Source: Planctomycetota bacterium
Lineage (GTDB): Bacteria > Planctomycetota > Planctomycetia > Isosphaerales > Isosphaeraceae
Direction: 5' to 3'
Assembly: GCA_021818605.1 (NCBI GenBank)
Contig: JAKAUH010000353.1
Coordinates: 1 to 9,336 of the forward strand
Length of the DNA stretch: 9,336 nt
In this document: piece after piece, positions 6,157 to 9,336 of the stretch
How the letters are laid out: each line of letters opens with the position of its first letter
How positions within the stretch are numbered: the first letter of the stretch is position 1
Notes under the pieces: model-generated
The model's database searches: none
What the model saw: only the letters and a program-made list of their open reading frames with translations
What the model was told of the DNA's origin: nothing
Position numbers and translations under genes: made by a program

Positions 6157-8070
6157 ATGATCCCGCCTGCCCGCCGACATCTCGCCGCGCTGGTTATCTC
6201 GCTGTTGTGGATGGCCCAGGCGGCTCTGCCCGCCGTCCGAGGCCAGGCCCCCGCTCCGGCCTCTCGACCGCCCGGGTTCGAGGTGGACGTCCAGAAGGAC
6301 GTGATGATCCCGATGCGGGACGGCGTTCGTCTGGCCGCCAACATCTACCGCCCCGCGCGGGCGGGTAAGCCCGTGGACGGACGATTCCCCACGCTGCTGA
6401 CGCGCACCCCGTACGACAAGAACGCGGTGAAGGCGGAGGGGCCGTACTACGCCGCGCGCGGTTATGTCGTGGTGGCCAACGACGTTCGCGGCCGATACGT
6501 CAGCGAGGGGACCTGGCGGCTGATCGCCGACGACCCGTCCGACGGCCGCGAGGTGGTCGAGTGGATCGCCGCTCAGGCCTGGTCCGACGGCAAGGTCGGG
6601 ACCTTCGGCACGAGCTACCCCGGCGGCACCCAGCACGCACTGGCCGAAATGAACCCGCCTCACCTGACCACGATGGTGCCGGTCGACGCCGTGTCGAACT
6701 GCGGCGTCAGCGGGATGCGGCACGGCGGGGCTTTCGAGCTCCGGTTCATGAACTGGATTTTCCAGACCGGGGCCCCGAACAGCCGGGCCGCGCTGGCGAG
6801 TCCCGATCTGCGCCGGGCCCTCGTCGAGAACGGCCGGCGGATCCGCGAGCACGTCGACAACCTGCCGATCCGCCCGGGCGACTCGCCGCTCCACGCCGCG
6901 CCCGAGTACGAGGCCTGGCTGGTCGAGGCGCTGCGAAGCGGGCCCGAGTCCTCCTTCTGGCACATCAAGGGGATGTCGGTGGTGGATCACGTCGACGACT
7001 ACGCCGACGTACCCGTCCTGCACATCACGGGCTGGTACGACTCGTGGTCGCGGCAGGTGACGATGAACTACGAGGCCCTGAGCCGGGCCAAGCGCTCGCC
7101 GCAGCGGCTTCTGATCGGGCCGTGGGTTCACGGCAGCCAGGGCTCGAATGTCTCCGGCGAGGTGGAGTTCACCCGCGAGGCCGCCATCGACCTGATGGGC
7201 GTCCGCCTGCGCTGGTACGACCGCTGGATGCGCGGCGCGAAGAACGGCGTGGACGACGATCCGCCCGTGCTCCTGTACGTCATGGGGACCGGGGATGACC
7301 GCCGGACGCCGAAGGGTCGCCTGAACCACGGGGGATACTGGCGCGCCGAGCGGGAATGGCCGCTGGCGCGCGCCCGGTCGAGGACCCTGTACCTCGGCGC
7401 CGGCGGCGGTTTGTCGGCCGCGGCGCCGTCGGTTGAAGCGAGCACCACTTCGTACACGTTCGACCCCCGCCATCCGGTCCCGACGATCGGCGGGAACATC
7501 TCGTCGAACCAGGGGCTGATGAGGAACGGCGGCTACGACCAGCGGCCTCGGGACGACACCCACGCCGCCAGCAACCGGCTGCCGCTCTGCCAGCGTCCCG
7601 ATGTCCTGGCCTTCCGGACACCGGCGCTCGACGCCGACGTCGAGGTCACCGGGACGGTCGACGTGCGCCTGTGGGTCGACTCGTCCGCCCCCGACACGGA
7701 TTTCACCGCCAAGCTGATCGACGAGATCCCGCCGAATTCGGATTACCCCCTCGGCTTCGCGCTCAACATCGGCGACTCGATCATCCGCGCCCGCTATCGC
7801 GAGGGGCTCGATCACCAGGCGCCCCCGCTTCGCCAGGGCCGGCCTGCCCTGGCGACGATCACGCTCTACCCGACGTCGAATGTCTTCAAGAAGGGGCACC
7901 GGATCCGCGTGGACGTCTCGAGCAGCAACTACCCGCGGTTCGACGTGAACCCCAATACGGGCGGTCCGCTGGGCGAGGACCGTCGGAAGGTCACGGCCGA
8001 GAACACGGTCTACCACGACGCCGCTCATCCGTCGCAGGTTGTGCTGCCCGTCGTGCCGGCGCCGCGGTGA
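6157..8070 (+). CDS. Secreted CocE/NonD-family serine hydrolase (X-Pro dipeptidyl-peptidase S15-like)
   Basis: The product (637 residues) has the full CocE/S15 layout: a signal peptide (basic start, hydrophobic 9-22, cleavage near 29-30), an alpha/beta-hydrolase core, and a C-terminal jelly-roll domain from about 480 (FRTPALDADVEVTGTVDVRL). The catalytic set is visible: S153 in GTSYPGG, D295 in GWYDSW and H325 in GPWVHG. Y86 in RTPYDK matches the oxyanion-hole tyrosine of cocaine esterase. DVRGRYVSEG is another family motif. Known members hydrolyse esters (CocE), acylated beta-lactam esters or N-terminal X-Pro dipeptides. The sequence does not decide among these, but an exported esterase or peptidase is a safe call. 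Length is somewhat above cocaine esterase and typical of NonD-type members. The gene is divergent from the oxidoreductase gene (215-base gap). A CCCCGCGGGG palindrome lies 17 bases after the stop, with no T-tract. Confidence 0.92.
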   Translation: MIPPARRHLAALVISLLWMAQAALPAVRGQAPAPASRPPGFEVDVQKDVMIPMRDGVRLAANIYRPARAGKPVDGRFPTLLTRTPYDKNAVKAEGPYYAARGYVVVANDVRGRYVSEGTWRLIADDPSDGREVVEWIAAQAWSDGKVGTFGTSYPGGTQHALAEMNPPHLTTMVPVDAVSNCGVSGMRHGGAFELRFMNWIFQTGAPNSRAALASPDLRRALVENGRRIREHVDNLPIRPGDSPLHAAPEYEAWLVEALRSGPESSFWHIKGMSVVDHVDDYADVPVLHITGWYDSWSRQVTMNYEALSRAKRSPQRLLIGPWVHGSQGSNVSGEVEFTREAAIDLMGVRLRWYDRWMRGAKNGVDDDPPVLLYVMGTGDDRRTPKGRLNHGGYWRAEREWPLARARSRTLYLGAGGGLSAAAPSVEASTTSYTFDPRHPVPTIGGNISSNQGLMRNGGYDQRPRDDTHAASNRLPLCQRPDVLAFRTPALDADVEVTGTVDVRLWVDSSAPDTDFTAKLIDEIPPNSDYPLGFALNIGDSIIRARYREGLDHQAPPLRQGRPALATITLYPTSNVFKKGHRIRVDVSSSNYPRFDVNPNTGGPLGEDRRKVTAENTVYHDAAHPSQVVLPVVPAPR

Positions 8071-8170
8071 ATCGTCCCGGATGCCGCCCCGCGGGGGAAG
8101 ACGCCGTTGCGCTCGTGACTTCTTCGGAACCGGTCTGGCCACGCCTTGAGGATTGTGGTAAGAACACCCT

Positions 8171-8188
8171 GCTCCCAGGGACGGGAGC
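8171..8188 (+). promoter_or_regulatory. Hairpin between the hydrolase gene and the LE-x-R box protein gene
   Basis: GCTCCC (8171-8176) pairs perfectly with GGGAGC (8183-8188) around the loop AGGGAC. It sits 100 bases past the hydrolase stop and 130 bases before the next start. No T-run follows, so a plain intrinsic terminator is unlikely. It could be a leader structure of the downstream gene or chance. The rest of the 248-base spacer shows no promoter pair I can defend. Confidence 0.25.
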
Positions 8189-8318
8189 CTGCGCCTGTCG
8201 TTCGCCCGGCCTTTTGCGCCGATCGGTCCGCATTTCGTTCCATTCGCTCCCGTCCCACCGCAACCCTATTCCGGGACGCCCTCGACCGACGTCCCCGTAC
8301 TCTCAGGAGCTTCGCGCG

Positions 8319-9197
8319 ATGGATCGCCGCCGCTTCCTCCCTGCCTCCGAAGGATTGGAGCAGCGCGCGCTCCTTACCGCCTACAACCCCTACAATGCCT
8401 ATAGTTCGAATCTCAACAGCCTGTTCGGATTCCAGCTCACGGCCAACCTGAATATTCCGATCACCTACCAGCAGAAGGAGTTGCGTGCGCAACACCTGCC
8501 CTATTATCTCGAGCACATCCTGCCGGGGCGCTATCTGCCGCAAGCGGAGACCCACGCGATCTCGGCCGACCTGATGCAGTTGATTTCCAAGCTGGATAAG
8601 CCCCCGACCCAGGTACTCAACGAGTACAACTACGGGATCCGGCCGATCGTCAACAAGCTCTCGGTGTCCCGGGCTGATGCCGTTGCGCTCAACAACTACT
8701 TCGGGATGGTGCTGAACGCCGCGAGTGCCTCGCCGTCGGTGATCAATGGACTCCAGTCCAATCTTTCCAAGCTCGTAACCCAGGTCGACACGGCCAGCCC
8801 TCAGTCCGCGTTCCTTGCGACCAACGACTACTCGCTGGTGCTCCAGACCGCGCTGACGATCGGGCGGCCGATGCCCTCGCCCGTTCTTCCCAGGATCGCC
8901 AGGAACCAGGGGGTGCAGGCCGACATTAACCACATCAAGACGAGGCTCAAGCACCCGGCTCTCGTCGGGACCTATCACTTCCACACCCACATCCAGGTCA
9001 TTACCCCCAGCGGCGTCGTCGTCGGAACGACCGGCGTCCAAAAAAACAACAACTTCAAGGTCGTCATCAGCACGCCCTTGAGCCCGGGGCTCTACCAGTT
9101 CCGACTCCGCGCTTACGACGACGGCGGCAACCTCAGCCGCGTCAGTCCGATCTTCGAGATCAAGGTCACGCCAAAACCGAGCCATACCAGGCCCTGA
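8319..9197 (+). CDS. Exported-type protein with N-terminal LE-x-R-x-LL box and C-terminal Ig-like domain
   Basis: The product has 292 residues; the frame opens further upstream, but ATG 8319 has AGGAG at 8305-8309, nine bases before it, and puts the box at the very N-terminus. MDRRRFLPASEGLEQRALLTA (residues 1-21) is the planctomycete 'LEPR-XLL'-type element, usually seen at the start of large surface or secreted proteins. Next comes a Tyr/Asn-rich stretch (YNPYNAYSSNLNS), then about 150 residues of probable alpha-helix (about 50-205) that I do not recognise. Residues 213-286 look like one Ig-like or fibronectin-type beta-sandwich: YHFHTHIQVITPSG, NFKVVISTPL, GLYQFRLRAYDDGG, then PIFEIKV. The protein ends in a short basic, Pro-rich tail. 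It is unusually small for a carrier of this box, with no repeats and no C-terminal anchor. Function is unknown; localisation to the cell surface or periplasm is inferred from the N-terminal element. Base composition is slightly less GC-rich than the neighbours. Confidence 0.8.
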   Translation: MDRRRFLPASEGLEQRALLTAYNPYNAYSSNLNSLFGFQLTANLNIPITYQQKELRAQHLPYYLEHILPGRYLPQAETHAISADLMQLISKLDKPPTQVLNEYNYGIRPIVNKLSVSRADAVALNNYFGMVLNAASASPSVINGLQSNLSKLVTQVDTASPQSAFLATNDYSLVLQTALTIGRPMPSPVLPRIARNQGVQADINHIKTRLKHPALVGTYHFHTHIQVITPSGVVVGTTGVQKNNNFKVVISTPLSPGLYQFRLRAYDDGGNLSRVSPIFEIKVTPKPSHTRP

Positions 9198-9336
9198 TTC
9201 TGCCGCGGTGCATGGCTGGTTCGGTTCCGTGGCCGCCTTCGAGCCCGCAAGGTCAACTTCACCCCTATAACCGTGGCTTCGTTCGCGCGTTTTTCGCTTC
9301 GAGGACTCGCTTCGGCGGCCGGATCGGTGGCCAGTT
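9198..9336. other. Window end, no feature seen
   Basis: The last 139 bases hold no supported reading frame. A TATAAC hexamer occurs near 9268-9273 without a -35 partner at normal distance, and TTTTT within 9286-9296 is not preceded by a convincing stem. Confidence 0.4.

Noticed and set aside
8087..8096. CCCCGCGGGG palindrome as terminator of the hydrolase gene
   Set aside because: The loop would be too small for the full stem and no T-tract follows.
5959..8142. 727-codon minus-strand open frame opposite the hydrolase gene
   Set aside because: The plus strand carries a complete CocE catalytic triad, signal peptide and jelly-roll domain. The antisense product is low-complexity Arg/Val/Asp/Gly, typical of a GC-driven shadow.
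9040..9047. A-AAA-AAC slippery heptamer in the correct frame of the last gene
   Set aside because: The seven-A run fits a -1 slippage site, but no stimulatory stem or internal Shine-Dalgarno sequence follows. The -1 frame stops within about a dozen codons, giving only a truncated Ig domain.

Overview
The window looks like a piece of a GC-rich planctomycete chromosome, most likely Isosphaeraceae or a near relative. The clues are a Tat-exported Gfo/Idh/MocA oxidoreductase, a CocE-type hydrolase, non-ATG starts, and two proteins that open with the 'E-x-LE-x(2-3)-R-x-LL-(S/T)-A' N-terminal element typical of planctomycete surface proteins. The taxon is inferred from family content only; no rRNA or other marker gene is present.

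Layout, left to right. (1) 2-343 (+): C-terminal end of an unrecognised protein. (2) 364-2115 (-): GT39/ArnT-like integral-membrane glycosyltransferase, convergent with (1) across only 20 bases. (3) 2292-3182 (+): TerC-family membrane protein, divergent from (2) across 176 bases and followed by a likely GC hairpin terminator. (4) 3333-4175 (-): sigma-70/ECF-like protein with a surface-protein-type N-terminus, a TTG start and a strong Shine-Dalgarno sequence. It converges on (3) across a short region of palindromic direct repeats. (5) 4176-4657: a 482-base gap with no convincing gene. (6) 4658-5941 (-): Tat-exported Gfo/Idh/MocA oxidoreductase. (7) 6157-8070 (+): secreted CocE/NonD-type serine hydrolase, divergent from (6). 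Its leader carries seven tandem CCGAA units ending directly at the Shine-Dalgarno sequence. (8) 8319-9197 (+): small exported-type protein with the N-terminal LE-x-R-x-LL box and a C-terminal Ig-like beta domain. (9) 9198-9336: nothing recognisable.

The genes do not form an obvious pathway or operon; strand changes at almost every junction suggest independent units. At least four products (GT39, TerC, oxidoreductase, hydrolase) are membrane-bound or exported. No mobile element, CRISPR array, RNA gene or toxin/defence cassette was seen. I found no clear new system. The best leads are the sigma-like protein carrying a surface-protein N-terminal box and the pentanucleotide repeat in front of the hydrolase gene.
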